Program-made: the position numbers and the translations under genes
Source of the DNA: Belnapia moabensis DSM 16746
GTDB taxonomy: Bacteria > Pseudomonadota > Alphaproteobacteria > Acetobacterales > Acetobacteraceae
DNA: 38,348 nucleotides
Direction of reading: 5' to 3'
NCBI RefSeq assembly: GCF_000745835.1
Contig: NZ_JQKB01000050.1
Coordinates: 1 to 38,348, forward strand
In this document: piece after piece, positions 24,974-34,425 of the stretch
Position numbering within the stretch: position 1 is the first letter of the stretch
Layout: each line of letters opens with the position of its first letter
Notes under the pieces: model-generated
Told to the model about the DNA's origin: nothing
Seen by the model: the letters and a program-made list of their open reading frames with translations, nothing else
The model's database searches: none

Positions 24974-26026
24974 ATGCCGTCTGCGCCATTACCGATCAAT
25001 GAGGCTGAGCGGCTTGCCGCCTTACGGTCCTACAAGGTGCTCGATACTGCCTGTGAGACCACCTTCGACAACATGGCGGAACTCGCCGCCAAACTCACCG
25101 GCAGCCCGGTTGCGCTGGTCTCGTTGATCGATGCTGACCGGCAGTGGTTCAAAGCCCGGCACGGCCTGGAGGCGACCGAGACACCACGCGATCTCGCCTT
25201 TTGTGCGCATGCGATCCTGACCCCGGACCAGATCCTGGAAGTGCCGGACACGCACCGTGATCCGCGCTTCGCCGACAACAGCTTTGTCACGCAGGAGCCT
25301 CATATTCGCTTCTACGCTGGCGTGCCGCTCGTCAATCCGGAGGGCTTCGCACTTGGCACACTCTGCATCATTGACGGCCGGCCCCGAGAGCTGAGCGCCG
25401 ACCAGAAAGGCATTTTGCAGAAGCTCGCTGATGCGGTGTCCACGACCTTGGAGCTCCGGCGAGCCATGTTGCAGGTGCAGCATCTGGCGCTCACCGACGC
25501 CCTGACCGGGATCGCCAACCGTCCCGCCTTTCTCGACACCCTTGATCGCAGCATCGCTTTACAGAAGCGACACGGCGGCCGCTTCGCCCTGCTGTTTCTG
25601 GATCTCGATGGCTTCAAGCGGGTCAATGATGTGTGGAGCCACGCCACCGGTGACCATGTTCTGCGGGAGATTGCGTCAACGGTGACCGCGAGCTTGCGGC
25701 GCGAAGACGTGGCCGCGCGCTTGGGCGGCGACGAGTTTGCGGTACTGCTGCAAGGGGGCGATGTCGACGGCGCCACAGTGGCAGAGCGGATACGACTGCA
25801 GGTCAAGGCGCGCATGGATCTGGGCGGCTGGCCCGTCACGGCGTCAATCGGTGTTGTTTCATTTTGCACACCGCCTGACGACGTGGCTGAAGCGCTCGCT
25901 GCGGCTGATGAGCTGATGTATGCGGCGAAACTGGCCGGCAAAAATCGGATCACGTATCGGGAGTACAAGCGCGCGAGCTTCTCTGACACTGCCGCGTCCC
26001 GGCGCCACTGCCACACCATGGTGTGA
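24974..26026 (+). CDS. GAF-GGDEF diguanylate cyclase
   Basis: 350 residues from the ATG at 24974 (AAGGA about seven bases upstream). The N-terminus has the NEAERLAALRSYKVLDTACE motif common before GAF domains. GAF covers about 15-165 (VALVSLIDADRQWFKARHGL, PRDLAFCAHAI, FYAGVPLVNPEGFALGTLCI). The cyclase domain covers about 175-335 with an intact active site GGDEF (251-255) and, five residues before it, an RxxD inhibitory site (Arg242-x-x-Asp245). It should therefore make c-di-GMP from two GTP and be feedback-inhibited. There is no membrane segment, so it is soluble and controlled by whatever the GAF domain binds. It stands alone on the plus strand; the hybrid kinase starts about 800 bases downstream. 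The nearby DSF and surface-protein genes fit a biofilm theme, but direct partnership is not shown. Confidence 0.93.
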   Translation: MPSAPLPINEAERLAALRSYKVLDTACETTFDNMAELAAKLTGSPVALVSLIDADRQWFKARHGLEATETPRDLAFCAHAILTPDQILEVPDTHRDPRFADNSFVTQEPHIRFYAGVPLVNPEGFALGTLCIIDGRPRELSADQKGILQKLADAVSTTLELRRAMLQVQHLALTDALTGIANRPAFLDTLDRSIALQKRHGGRFALLFLDLDGFKRVNDVWSHATGDHVLREIASTVTASLRREDVAARLGGDEFAVLLQGGDVDGATVAERIRLQVKARMDLGGWPVTASIGVVSFCTPPDDVAEALAAADELMYAAKLAGKNRITYREYKRASFSDTAASRRHCHTMV

Positions 26027-26824
26027 GGGGCCAGCGGGCCCTCCTGGCGGGATCGGCCGTCGGGAATAGGTAGGTTTCGCACCGCCTGGGTGAGAGCCTC
26101 GACCAGGCTGTCGGGCGCGGCGTGCCGGCGCGCCGCGGTTGGCCTACCGGGCTTGCGGCCGATGGCCGGAGGCGTCCAGGCTTCGGCCTGCCGCGGCGAT
26201 CCTGGCGCCTCGGCAGGGTGGGTCTGGAGCCAGCGTGATGGGGTGCGGTCGGGGCCAAGCGGCCACGCCCGCCACGGGTGCCGGACAGGGTCGCGCACCA
26301 CGGTCCCGCAGCGCCTCCATCATCCCGGATCTCGCACCGGCCCTGCCCTGCGGGATCGGCCTCGAGGCCCTACAGCGGTACCGCCCGCGGCGGGCGATCC
26401 AGCAGACGGCCGCCTATGCGGCGAGGGCCGCAGTTGAACGCAGACCGGGCCGGGGCGCAGCGCGCAGCCAAAGCTTGGCAGGAGCGGGCGGCGTAACACG
26501 CCCGGGGGCCCACTTTTGGTGATGGCGGGGCCGCCGCGCATCGGCGGCTCATGGGGGGCCTCTGGCGCGCCTGGGGCAAGCACCCCGGCCATCGCGGCGA
26601 GCGGCAATCGAGGTGGGCCCACCTGCCCGCTCGCCCGGATGAAACCATGCTGGCTGACCGAACCTGCCGGGCCGGCCATCACAATCGAACTGCCCGCGCT
26701 GGCAGCCTGCCAGCGCCGCCGGCTTTGAGGCACACGGCCTGGCCTCGCTCGACCGTAAATTCACTAAACTGTGAACACTTCAGCGCTGCGGTGGAGCGGT
26801 GCGCGTCCGGGGTCTGTGTCAGCC
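26027..26824. other. Non-coding stretch before the hybrid kinase
   Basis: About 800 bases without a recognisable gene. A GC-rich imperfect hairpin (GAGGGGCC...GGGCCCTC, about 26026-26044) directly after the cyclase stop may end its transcript. A short AT-rich patch (about 26752-26775, CCGTAAATTCACTAAACTG) immediately precedes the hybrid kinase and is the likely promoter region. Confidence 0.35.
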
Positions 26825-29647
26825 ATGCCGAACCACACCGCCGAACCGATGCCGGTTGGCCTGCCGCCCCACTCGCCCGATGGGGCCATTGCGGCCAAAT
26901 GGGGGATGGTGCCGGTGTTTGGGCTGCTCAGCTTGGCCGCCTTCCTGGTGCTGGCCTGGGGCGCTGCCGAGCTGCCGCGCCGGCAGCGGGAAGCCTCTCG
27001 GCTGGTGGATCATACGCTACAAGTTTTGGCAAAGACGGCCCGGCTGGAGGCCGATGCGGCGACTGTGGTCAGCGAGGGGCGCGCGGTGCTGCTGGGTCTC
27101 GTGGGTAGCGCCCGGCCGGCGAGTATCCAAGACAGCAGAACGCGTCTTGAAGCCGCCACTCTGGCGGTCGCGGCGGATCTGGCTGTACTGCGGGAGCTGA
27201 CGCTCGACAATCGCGTCCAGCAAGACTTGCTGGATGGCCTCGAGCCGCTTTTGACTGCGCGCTTCGCAGCGCTGGGCGAGGTCATCCAGCACGCCGAGGC
27301 CGGCGCGCCCAGCAGCAGCTGGCCCAGCCGTGGCCGTGAGTTGGGCGACCAGCTGCGCACCCAGATCCAGGCCATACAGAGCGAGGAACGGCGCCTGTTG
27401 CAGCAGCGTGGCGAGACCGAAGGTCGGGCAGCCCGCGCGGCCTTGGGGGGCGCGATCGTTTGCGGCGCGATCATCGCCCTCAGCGTGTTGGCCGCCCTGG
27501 CGCTGCTCCTGAGCCGCCGGCACGACCGCAAGCTGGCCAAGCAGCTGCGCCGGGTCAATGCCGAGCTGGAGCAGCGGGTGGCGGCGCGGACGGCCGAGCT
27601 GATGGCCGACCGGGCTCGGCTGCAGGAGAGCGAGGCCCGGTTCCGGCTGCTGACCGAGCATGCCAGCGACATGGTGTCCCTGGTCAGCCCGGATGGCCGG
27701 CGGCGGTATGCCTCGCCGGCCGCGATTCGGGTGGTGGGCTGGCCGGCTGACACATTGCTGGGGCGCGACCTGCTGGACATCATCCATCCCGAGGACCACG
27801 CCATGCTCACGGCTGCCCGGGCACGGTTGGCGGCGGGCGAGGCGGACGTGGCGGTTGGCTGCCGGGTGCACCGGGCGGATGGACGGGAGGCTCAGGTTGA
27901 AATCACCATGCGCGGCCTGCAGGATGCGGTGACCGGTGCGCCGGACGGCTTTGTCGCGGTGACCCGCGATGTTACCGAGCGGCGCCGCTTTGAAGCCGAG
28001 CGGGAAGCCAAAGCGGCGGAGCTCCAGGCCGCCAATGTCAAGCTGGAGCGTTTGGCGCGACATCTGGCGCGGGCCCGCGATGAGGCAGAGCGCGCCAATC
28101 GGGCCAAGACGCGGTTTCTGGCCGGCATCAGCCATGAGCTGCGCACCCCGCTCAATGGCATACTCGGCTATACCCAGCTGCTCGCCGCCGGGGGTGATCT
28201 GAACCCCATCCAAACCGCCCGTGTGGGCGCGATGCTGGGCGCGGGGCGGCATCTGCTCGGCATGGTCAACCGGGTCCTCGACCTATCCGAGGTCGAGGCC
28301 GAGAGTAACCCGCAACGGCTCAGCCAGGTCGACCTGCAGGACGCGGCCGGCGAATGCCTGGCGGTGGTCCGCCCGATGGCTGAAGCCAAGGGATTGACCT
28401 TGCGTCTGGCGGTGGAGCCCCACCTGCCGCAGCACCTCACGCTGGATGCCACCGCGCTGCGCCAGGTCCTGCTGAACCTGCTGGGCAACGCCATCAAGTT
28501 CACCCCCGAGGGCGCGGTGCGGCTGGAATTGCAGCGTGGGCCGCAGGGTAGGATCCGCCTGGTGGTGGCGGATACCGGGCCTGGGGTGCCGGCGGACAAA
28601 CGCTGCGGCCTGTTCAAAGAGTTCAGCCGGCTGGGCAACACCCAGGCCGAGGGCGCCGGTCTGGGCTTGGCCCTGTCGGCTCGGCTGGCGGCGCAAATGG
28701 GCGGGCAGCTGCGCTACGACGACAACCCTGGCGGCGGCAGCCTGTTTGCGCTGGAACTGCCAGCGAAGCCGCTGGCGGTCAGCCCCGCCCTGGAGGGGTC
28801 ATCCAAAACCCCGCCGGCGCCATGGATCAGGCCGCCGGGGCAGAGCCTGCGCGTGCTGGTGGTGGATGATGTCGCCATGAACCGCGAAATTGCGGCCGCT
28901 TTCCTGCAGTCGGCTGGGCACATCGTGGCCCTGGCCGAGGGCGGCGCGGCCGGTGTGGCCGCGGCAGCGGACGACGACTTCGATGTGGTGCTGATGGATG
29001 TGCGCATGCCCGAGATGGACGGTTTAGAAGCCACGCGCCGCATCCGGGCCCTGCCAGGCGCGCGCGGACAGGTGCCGGTGGTGGCGCTGGCGGCACAGGC
29101 TTTTAGCGAACAAGTGGCGGTCTGCCGCGAGGCCGGCATGGACGGGCATTTGGCCAAGCCGTTCACCCTCGATGCCCTGCTCGATGCGTTGGCCCTGGCC
29201 TTGGCTGGCGGCCAGGTCCGTCAGGGCGCTGATCCGCTGGGGATCGGCGAACCGCCGGCTGATCCGGCGCACCGGCTCGCCTGGGGATTGCACCTGCCAG
29301 TCTGCGATGCTGCGGTGTTTGCGCGCACGGCGACGGTTCTGACCGGGACTGCCCTGGAGTCTTATCTGGGCATGGTGGCCACCCGCAGCGAGACCTTGCT
29401 GGCGACGCTGCGCGCGATGGCCGCGGGCGGTCCGGCCAGGGAGGCCGAGGCCGAAGCGGCGCATGCGCTCGCGGGCAGTGCCGGGATGTTTGGCTTCGAG
29501 CGGCTGGCAGGTCTGGCGCGCCGCTTCGAGCGCGCCGTGCGGGCTGGCAGCCCAGACATACCCGCTTTCGCGCAAGCGCTGGATGCGGCGATAGAGGCCT
29601 CCCTGCCGACGATGCGGAACCATGATCTGGTCAGCGCCACCGCATAA
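26825..29647 (+). CDS. Hybrid sensor histidine kinase (TM-periplasmic-TM-PAS-HisKA-HATPase-receiver-Hpt)
   Basis: 940 residues from the ATG at 26825; a GTG at 26771 in the same frame would add 18. Two membrane helices (about 28-50 and 212-238) flank a helical periplasmic domain of the CHASE3 type. A coiled coil (LEQRVAARTAELMADRARLQ) leads to PAS (about 275-395, ending VTRDVTERRRFEAE). HisKA has His437 in GISHELRTPLN; HATPase has LLNLLGNAIKFTPEG, DTGPGVP and GAGLGLALS; the receiver has Asp725 in VLMDVRMPEMDG and a KP motif; Hpt has His880 in AAHALAGSAGMFGF. All phosphorelay residues are present, giving a complete His-Asp-His chain that needs an external final regulator, which is not encoded beside it. 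Compared with the RpfC-like kinase it lacks the multi-helix sensor. Ligand unknown. No operon partner is evident. Confidence 0.92.
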   Translation: MPNHTAEPMPVGLPPHSPDGAIAAKWGMVPVFGLLSLAAFLVLAWGAAELPRRQREASRLVDHTLQVLAKTARLEADAATVVSEGRAVLLGLVGSARPASIQDSRTRLEAATLAVAADLAVLRELTLDNRVQQDLLDGLEPLLTARFAALGEVIQHAEAGAPSSSWPSRGRELGDQLRTQIQAIQSEERRLLQQRGETEGRAARAALGGAIVCGAIIALSVLAALALLLSRRHDRKLAKQLRRVNAELEQRVAARTAELMADRARLQESEARFRLLTEHASDMVSLVSPDGRRRYASPAAIRVVGWPADTLLGRDLLDIIHPEDHAMLTAARARLAAGEADVAVGCRVHRADGREAQVEITMRGLQDAVTGAPDGFVAVTRDVTERRRFEAEREAKAAELQAANVKLERLARHLARARDEAERANRAKTRFLAGISHELRTPLNGILGYTQLLAAGGDLNPIQTARVGAMLGAGRHLLGMVNRVLDLSEVEAESNPQRLSQVDLQDAAGECLAVVRPMAEAKGLTLRLAVEPHLPQHLTLDATALRQVLLNLLGNAIKFTPEGAVRLELQRGPQGRIRLVVADTGPGVPADKRCGLFKEFSRLGNTQAEGAGLGLALSARLAAQMGGQLRYDDNPGGGSLFALELPAKPLAVSPALEGSSKTPPAPWIRPPGQSLRVLVVDDVAMNREIAAAFLQSAGHIVALAEGGAAGVAAAADDDFDVVLMDVRMPEMDGLEATRRIRALPGARGQVPVVALAAQAFSEQVAVCREAGMDGHLAKPFTLDALLDALALALAGGQVRQGADPLGIGEPPADPAHRLAWGLHLPVCDAAVFARTATVLTGTALESYLGMVATRSETLLATLRAMAAGGPAREAEAEAAHALAGSAGMFGFERLAGLARRFERAVRAGSPDIPAFAQALDAAIEASLPTMRNHDLVSATA

Positions 29648-30026
29648 CGGAGGCTGACCGCCCGCCAGCCGGCGATGCCGCAGCACGACGCCGCGGTCAG
29701 CGACGCCGCGGCCGGCTGGTGTGCCGCGCGGCGGAACCCGCAGCCTGCGTCGACGCAATTGGGCCAAGCGCGGCTCCGGCGAAGGCGGCAGGCTCAACCC
29801 TGCTCCCCCGGCCAGCACCGCTGGCCCGGCAGGATGGCGCTCCCCCAGCCCGGTCTGGAGCAAGCCGGGCTGACGCCATGAGATGGGTCCCGGCATCGGC
29901 CCGGCCCTCGGGCGCCGGTTATCCCGCATCTCCTTACGGCGGTCGAAAAGCACGCGTAGCGGGAATCCAATGTCCAGGGATACTCGTTCGGGTTATTGTG
30001 CTGCAGCGCAGCATGAGAGGGCAACC
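29648..30026. other. Non-coding stretch before a small membrane-protein gene
   Basis: About 380 bases. No gene. The last 90 bases are less GC-rich and end in a dyad CTGC-AGC-GCAG and a good ribosome site for the 59-residue ORF, so the promoter probably lies in 29930-30010. Confidence 0.35.
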
Positions 30027-30206
30027 ATGAGCATGGATCTGGTTTGGGACCGGGCCGAACCGGCAACGGCACCGTTGGCCAGTGATCCCGAGCGGCTGAG
30101 CGCTTCGGCTGATGAGGCCGCCCGGACCGAGCGCATGGTTCTACTGACCGTGGGAACGATCGCCGGCCTGGAGCTGGCTTTGGCGGTGTGGGCGATCGCA
30201 TTTTAA
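30027..30206 (+). CDS. Small tail-anchored membrane protein (59 aa)
   Basis: The ATG at 30027 follows a good ribosome site (GAGAGGG, five bases spacing). The product has an acidic, Ala/Pro-rich hydrophilic N-terminal part (about 1-35, MSMDLVWDRAEP...) and one C-terminal membrane helix (37-58, MVLLTVGTIAGLELALAVWA), ending two residues later. It should sit in the inner membrane with its N-terminus in the cytoplasm. Nothing in it is catalytic. It stands alone between long non-coding stretches. Its design resembles the 45-residue ORF at 34917, but the sequences are not clearly related. Small membrane regulators of this size are known, but no family is recognised here; reality rests on the ribosome site and the clean helix. 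Confidence 0.5.
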   Translation: MSMDLVWDRAEPATAPLASDPERLSASADEAARTERMVLLTVGTIAGLELALAVWAIAF

Positions 30207-31703
30207 CACCGGCTTCCCCCAAGGTCAGGAGCAGGACGGCTCCCCCTGCTAGAGGGTCAGTCTCCCGCGGCACTGCCCCTGGCCAGCCGGCCGGTTCCGG
30301 ATCGGTGGCCCACCGCCTCCCCTGACCCCCATCTCCCATCCGTCGATATCCTGTCCCGCGGTCTGGCTGCTCCACGCGCAGAGGCGGCACGATCTCTGTC
30401 GGCGATCGAACACCACCGTTGACCCGTGGCACGCCGCGTCTGCGGTCCTGCTCGCGGCTGGAGTGCTGGTGTCGTCACGCAGGCACCAGGCCTTATGGTG
30501 ATCGGTGTGTCAGACTGATGTCAGGGTTCGGCCGTCGCGTCATCGATAGCCGCTGACCACCGCATGGCATGCCTCATGTCATTCTGAACTTGGACTGGCA
30601 CCGGCTGACGCTGGACGGGTTCCTCTGCCCAGGCAACGCAGCAAGGCCATCACCCGTGGGGCCGGCGACGGCTCGGAATGGTGCGGACGCGGCGTGTTCC
30701 GTCCGTCTCGCCAGGGTGGCCAGGTCGAGATGTGAGGCCGCACCATGCCCCGGTCGGCAGAACCAGACGAGATGGTCGGCCGCCGAGCGCATGGCGCGGG
30801 CGGCGACACGACCCAAAGCGGCCTCCCTCACCAAGCCTGGGTACACCCATTGTCCCGCATGGTCTGGGAGCGGGCCCTGCGCCAGCCTGCTCAGACCATC
30901 CCGGACCGATCGCTGCGCCGGCCCGATGGATGCAACCCATAGAACCTCCTGACTGCCCGCCTGGGCTGCATCCCGAGCCGCCTCACCAACTGCCCCAGCG
31001 CTTCGACAGGGAGCGAGGGCACCACCGGCCATCTGGCCGGCAGCCAATCGGGGTAGCCTCCAGGCCCCTCCCCTGCGGCCGCGGTCATGGCCTCCGGCTC
31101 GCTCCCGCCGGCCACGCCAGCGTGGATCCCGGCGCTGTCACCAAGGCGGATGCGGCACGCGCCGCCGACACTGTTGCGCCCGGCATGAGGGGGCTCAGGC
31201 GATGCATCGTGCCGCCCCCGCTATGGTGGGCTCGCAGGAGCAGGCCACCCGCGGCAGGAAGGCACGGGGCCGTAGCAGGGCAGCCAGCCTCCAGGCCGAA
31301 AAGCGCGTCGCCGTCACCATGCGCAGCCGTCGGGGCGGCTTGCGGCACGCCCGCAGCTTGGCCCGGCATGACAGCTGGCGACATCCACGGGAGATCGAGG
31401 TTCCTCCGCCCCCGACCGGGCGGTCCCCGGTGGCGAGACCAAGACGCTGGGACCTGCCTGCACCACGGCATGACCGCTCGGCTGGCGCCGAGCAGCCGGC
31501 CACCCCGGCCGGTGGCCGCATGGCCGGCACAAGGAGGGCCTCACAGACTGGGCGGGAAAGGGCTGACCCACGACGGTCTTTCAACCCTGGGAGGCAGGAC
31601 GGCGCCGGTGCGATCGGTCGCATCCGGTGGCGGTCGTAGCCGCAGAGCCGCGGGCCATGCTGGGGCGAGGTGTTCGGCTTACACCGGCGCTGATCCGCAC
31701 CGG
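30207..31703. other. Long non-coding GC-rich stretch
   Basis: About 1.5 kb. Long open frames exist on both strands (one of 406 codons), but all translate to Arg/Pro/Gly/His-rich sequence without domains and overlap each other, as expected for stop-poor GC-rich DNA. An AGCAGG...CCTGCT dyad about 25 bases after the small membrane-protein stop may mark the end of its transcript. Nothing else is recognisable; this may be heavily decayed genes. Confidence 0.4.
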
Positions 31704-32228
31704 TCACCGCAGCCAGCGGCGCCAAAATGGCCGTTGGTCCAACGCGAGAGTGGCCTGAAACGCCGCCGCCCGCAGCCGCGCTGCGGCCAGTTCTGTCTGC
31801 ATCTTGCCCAGTTGCGTCGATGCGGTGTCCAGGTCGTGCCGAAGCTGTTCTTCCTGGTCCGCCGCGGTTTCCTGCGCCACGGACAACTGCTGCCGTAACG
31901 CAGCAATATGCTCCGACAATGCTTTCACGGCGGCGGACCGATCCTCCTCACCATCGGGGAGGGCTTCGGCGGCCCCCTGCTCCTCCGGGCCGACCTGCCC
32001 AGCAGCGTGCGAGTGCTCTTGGCCTCGGATCCTGCGCTTGGCGGCCACGCCCTGGCAAAAAGGATCGGGAACAGCAACGCGAACCTCGCCGTCATCCTCA
32101 TATCTGAGGGGCCAACGCTGGCGCCGCACCAACCGCATGGCGGCATCCCGACCGGTTCCTCGCAGCGCTGCTATGGCATCATAGGACAGCCATTGGATGC
32201 CGCCCCCATCAGGTTCGAGATCCGCCAT
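31704..32228 (-). CDS. HTH / coiled-coil hypothetical protein (mobile-element style)
   Basis: 174 residues from the ATG at 32228 (GGGAAG just upstream; another ATG at 32237). Residues about 13-55 (WLSYDAIAALRGTGRDAAMR, then RQRWPLRYEDDGEVRVAVPD) look like a helix-turn-helix followed by a small beta wing. Proteins with this start, a long coiled coil and a C-terminal WRRWLR-type end are common on plasmids and islands of acetic-acid-type alphaproteobacteria, by my recollection. After a Gln/Glu-rich linker a coiled coil of about 70 residues (LSEHIAALRQQLSVAQETAA ...) leads to PFWRRWLR. It may bind DNA and oligomerise, perhaps in partition or replication control, but this is inference. It lies in the relic-rich accessory part of the window with no replication or partition genes beside it. 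Confidence 0.65.
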   Translation of the reverse strand: MADLEPDGGGIQWLSYDAIAALRGTGRDAAMRLVRRQRWPLRYEDDGEVRVAVPDPFCQGVAAKRRIRGQEHSHAAGQVGPEEQGAAEALPDGEEDRSAAVKALSEHIAALRQQLSVAQETAADQEEQLRHDLDTASTQLGKMQTELAAARLRAAAFQATLALDQRPFWRRWLR

Positions 32229-33021
32229 GCTTCCCATCTGCAAAGTGTTATCGAGGCCCACAGTCGATCGTACCCCAGATCTCCAGGCGCATCCATGGTA
32301 TAGCGCCGGAGGCGGCATGACAGCGGATAGAACAATACTTCAGAAAGATCTTGCTGCCCGCCTTGCCGAGCGGCTTGTGCCATTCAAACAACGCCTGTCA
32401 GACGCCTGATCACTGCTACCGCAGCGCCGCCTTTCGGCGATGGTGCCAGCGCTGCCCGCGGCTGTCGCAGCGTACCCTCGACCGGGATAGCAGCCGCAGG
32501 GCGGATGGGCTGGCCTAGCAGCGCCCTGGAGGTTGGTGGCCATGGGTGGTCGGCCACGGTCTGCTCGTAGCGCGGCAAGGTCGCCTGCGAGCACCTGGCA
32601 CCATCGGTGGTCGGTCGGATGCCGATGTTGACCGAGCCGCCGCGTATCACGGGAAGACGGGACGAGCTGGGGCTAGGCCAGAGCCAGCCCGCCCTGGTGC
32701 GAGGGTGAGGCCCAGGGTTGCAGCACGGGCACCACGGAGCCCATGGCGCCGTAAGAGGAGCTCGCGTGGCAACCACGCCCCTGCGATGCAGCAAGGGGCG
32801 GGCAAGACCCGGCCACGGCTGGTGCTTGCGGGCTGACCAGCCGCAGGCCACCTGGCCGGCTCTGGCGGTGCCAGCTCACCAGCACAGGTTGGCGCCGCAC
32901 GGAACAGGCTTATGCCAGTCGGGGGCTCCACCATCCGGAGATACCGGCGCCCGCGGCATGGCAGGCCTTGCACCGGCGTCCTGGCCAAGCACTCGCTTGG
33001 CCTTGAATCATCCTATGCAGC
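32229..33021. other. Non-coding stretch
   Basis: About 790 bases. A 30-codon plus-strand frame starting MTADRTILQKDLAARLAERL (about 32317-32409) is helical and may be a gene fragment. The rest shows only low-complexity GC-rich frames. A local AT-richer patch (about 32230-32260) upstream of the HTH gene probably holds its promoter. Confidence 0.3.
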
Positions 33022-33243
33022 TCAGCCCAACGCCATGGCTTCGGCAGCGCCGTGGCAGGGTGTCTCCGAACCAACGACCGCAGCCAGGGCCGCGTGCATG
33101 GATGGAAATGTCCAGCTCAGGCGGTCGTTGTCGGCATCCGTGACGGTGAGCAGGCCACCCGATCGCCGAACAGACCAACTGGCCGACCGGGCTGCCTTGG
33201 CAGGAGAGGATACAATCTGCAGCCACATTTCCCCGCTGCCCAT
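33022..33243 (-). CDS. Small hypothetical protein (73 aa)
   Basis: The start at 33243 is preferred because GAGGA lies seven bases upstream; an ATG six codons earlier is possible. The product (MGSGEMWLQIVSS...SWSVRRSGGLLTVTDADNDR LSWTFPSMHAALAAV) has alternating hydrophobic strands and a short C-terminal helix, unlike random GC-rich translation. It has no signal peptide or membrane segment. No family is recognised. It is an isolated ORF in a relic-rich zone and may be a fragment of a larger gene, since the frame stays open upstream to 33672. Confidence 0.35.
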   Translation of the reverse strand: MGSGEMWLQIVSSPAKAARSASWSVRRSGGLLTVTDADNDRLSWTFPSMHAALAAVVGSETPCHGAAEAMALG

Positions 33244-33749
33244 CTCCCGTTCCTCAACCATCCAATCTGGCAGCAAGGCCACGAACTCTGCGGCAGCCAA
33301 GCTATCAGCGAGACTGGTCCCGCGACGGTGGAGGGTCGGGAAACCAATGAGAGCGGTGGGCACAGCAGCAGATCCGGACCGTAGACTCCCAGAAATAGAT
33401 CTACAGACCCTGCAGAGCAACCAAAAGTGCAGTTTCCGTGATTGGCCGTGTTGGGCGTGCGGCCCGGGTGGCATCGTCTCCCAGACGGACCCCAACGGTG
33501 TGACGCTACCGCCTGGATGCTGTGCCGCCGGGCAAGCCGGCCTTCCGGCTGTTGCGCCCTGGATGGCCTCACTTGCATCGTGGACTCGCCTGACCGGAGG
33601 TCGGGGGCTCCACCCGCTCGCCGGAGCGGGGCCTCCCGAGCCGCGCGCGATCTTGTTGTGATTGCGTCTCACGAATTAGTTGCGCGATCCGAAAAACAAT
33701 ACGGTCCACGATGGCGCAACCGCAATCTGCCATCGCATGAAGAAAACCT
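33244..33749. other. Non-coding stretch
   Basis: About 500 bases with no supported gene. The frame of the 73-residue ORF continues upstream here but becomes Pro/Arg-rich. GC content falls from about 33650 towards the next small gene. Confidence 0.3.
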
Positions 33750-33986
33750 ATGGCGAAACATGTTATCTTGGCTACGGAAGCCGGCGCAGCCGAGCGATAC
33801 TATTTTAGTGGTTACAAGGATGATTGGGATCGGTACGAGATAGCATGGAGCCTGGAGATAACGCAGGCTGTTTTGCTGAACGCGCTCGAAATCAGGACCG
33901 AAACTTTGTTGCTGGCGAAACTGTGCCCTGGGTATGTGATTCGGTCGTTGCGTATGGACGAGATTAGCCGCCCGAACTCCGGTTGA
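33750..33986 (+). CDS. Small hypothetical protein (78 aa), lower GC
   Basis: From the ATG at 33750 (purine-rich AAGAAAA just upstream) the product MAKHVILATEAGAAERYYFS ... has balanced composition with aromatic residues (YYFSGYKDDWDRYEIAW) and a C-terminal helical part (ALEIRTETLLLAKLCPGYVI). It has no signal peptide or transmembrane helix. The stretch is less GC-rich than its surroundings and sits directly before an IS3 fragment, both consistent with acquired DNA. No known family is recognised, and a role cannot be inferred. An overlapping short frame beginning at 33737 is less convincing. Confidence 0.5.
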   Translation: MAKHVILATEAGAAERYYFSGYKDDWDRYEIAWSLEITQAVLLNALEIRTETLLLAKLCPGYVIRSLRMDEISRPNSG

Positions 33987-34021
33987 TCGCGCTGGGCGCA
34001 ACCTCGCCTCCCGCTCCGATG

Positions 34022-34331
34022 GCGCATAAGGACCCTTACGAAACAGCAGCGACGGTGTACGAAAGAGTTTGAGGACGAGGCTGTCCAGCTGGTTCGAACG
34101 AGTGGCCGAACCGGGCGGGAGATCGGGGAGGATCTCGGGGTAGGGCTTTCGACGCTGGTGCCTTGGCTCGGCCGCAGTCGGGACCGCGCGGCGGAAGCGC
34201 CTGACGGATCGGCAGCGCCGGATGTGACGGCGGCGCTGAAGCGGCTGCAGCGGGAGAACGAGATCTTCCGCCAGGAACGGGACATCCTGAAGCGCGCCAC
34301 CGCTTTTTTCGGCCGGGAGGGAAGTCGATAA
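34022..34331 (+). pseudogene. IS3-family transposase OrfA fragment
   Basis: The frame reads RTLTKQQRRCTKEFEDEAVQ, continuing LVRTSGRTGREIGEDLGVGL STLVPWL, then a basic linker and LKRLQRENEIFRQERDILKR ATAFFGREGSR-stop (34329-34331). This is the complete helix-turn-helix and leucine-zipper pattern of IS3 OrfA. No in-frame ATG begins it, and the OrfB integrase (DDE) that should follow is missing; instead a truncated copy of the structured repeat starts seven bases after the stop. It is therefore a truncated, immobile remnant. The relatively well-kept frame suggests recent decay. Confidence 0.8.
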
Positions 34332-34337
34332 GCATCA

Positions 34338-34380
34338 GGCTTGCCATGGGACAGGCCGGAGCGGAATGGCTCCCGCGCAA
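34338..34380 (+). repeat. Structured repeat, copy C (5' truncated)
   Basis: It keeps stem 2 (GGCTTG 34338-34343 with CAGGCC 34352-34357, short loop) and stem 3 (GGAGC 34358-34362 with GCTCC 34369-34373) in the same order and adjacency as copies A and B. The outer-stem 5' half is missing because the IS3 remnant abuts it; the 3' half is CGCGC instead of CTCTC. It shares CAGGC[TC]GGAGC[CG]G[GA]ATGGCTCCC with copy A. Confidence 0.45.
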
Positions 34381-34425
34381 CCCGTGTCCCGGGTCTCGCA
34401 GGTGCGGGAGCCGCCGAGTGGCGCC

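Noticed and set aside
30678-31898. 406-codon plus-strand open frame
   Set aside because: Arg/Pro/His-rich, no domain, overlaps other equally open frames and, at its 3' end, the antisense of the supported HTH gene; typical of stop-poor GC-rich DNA.
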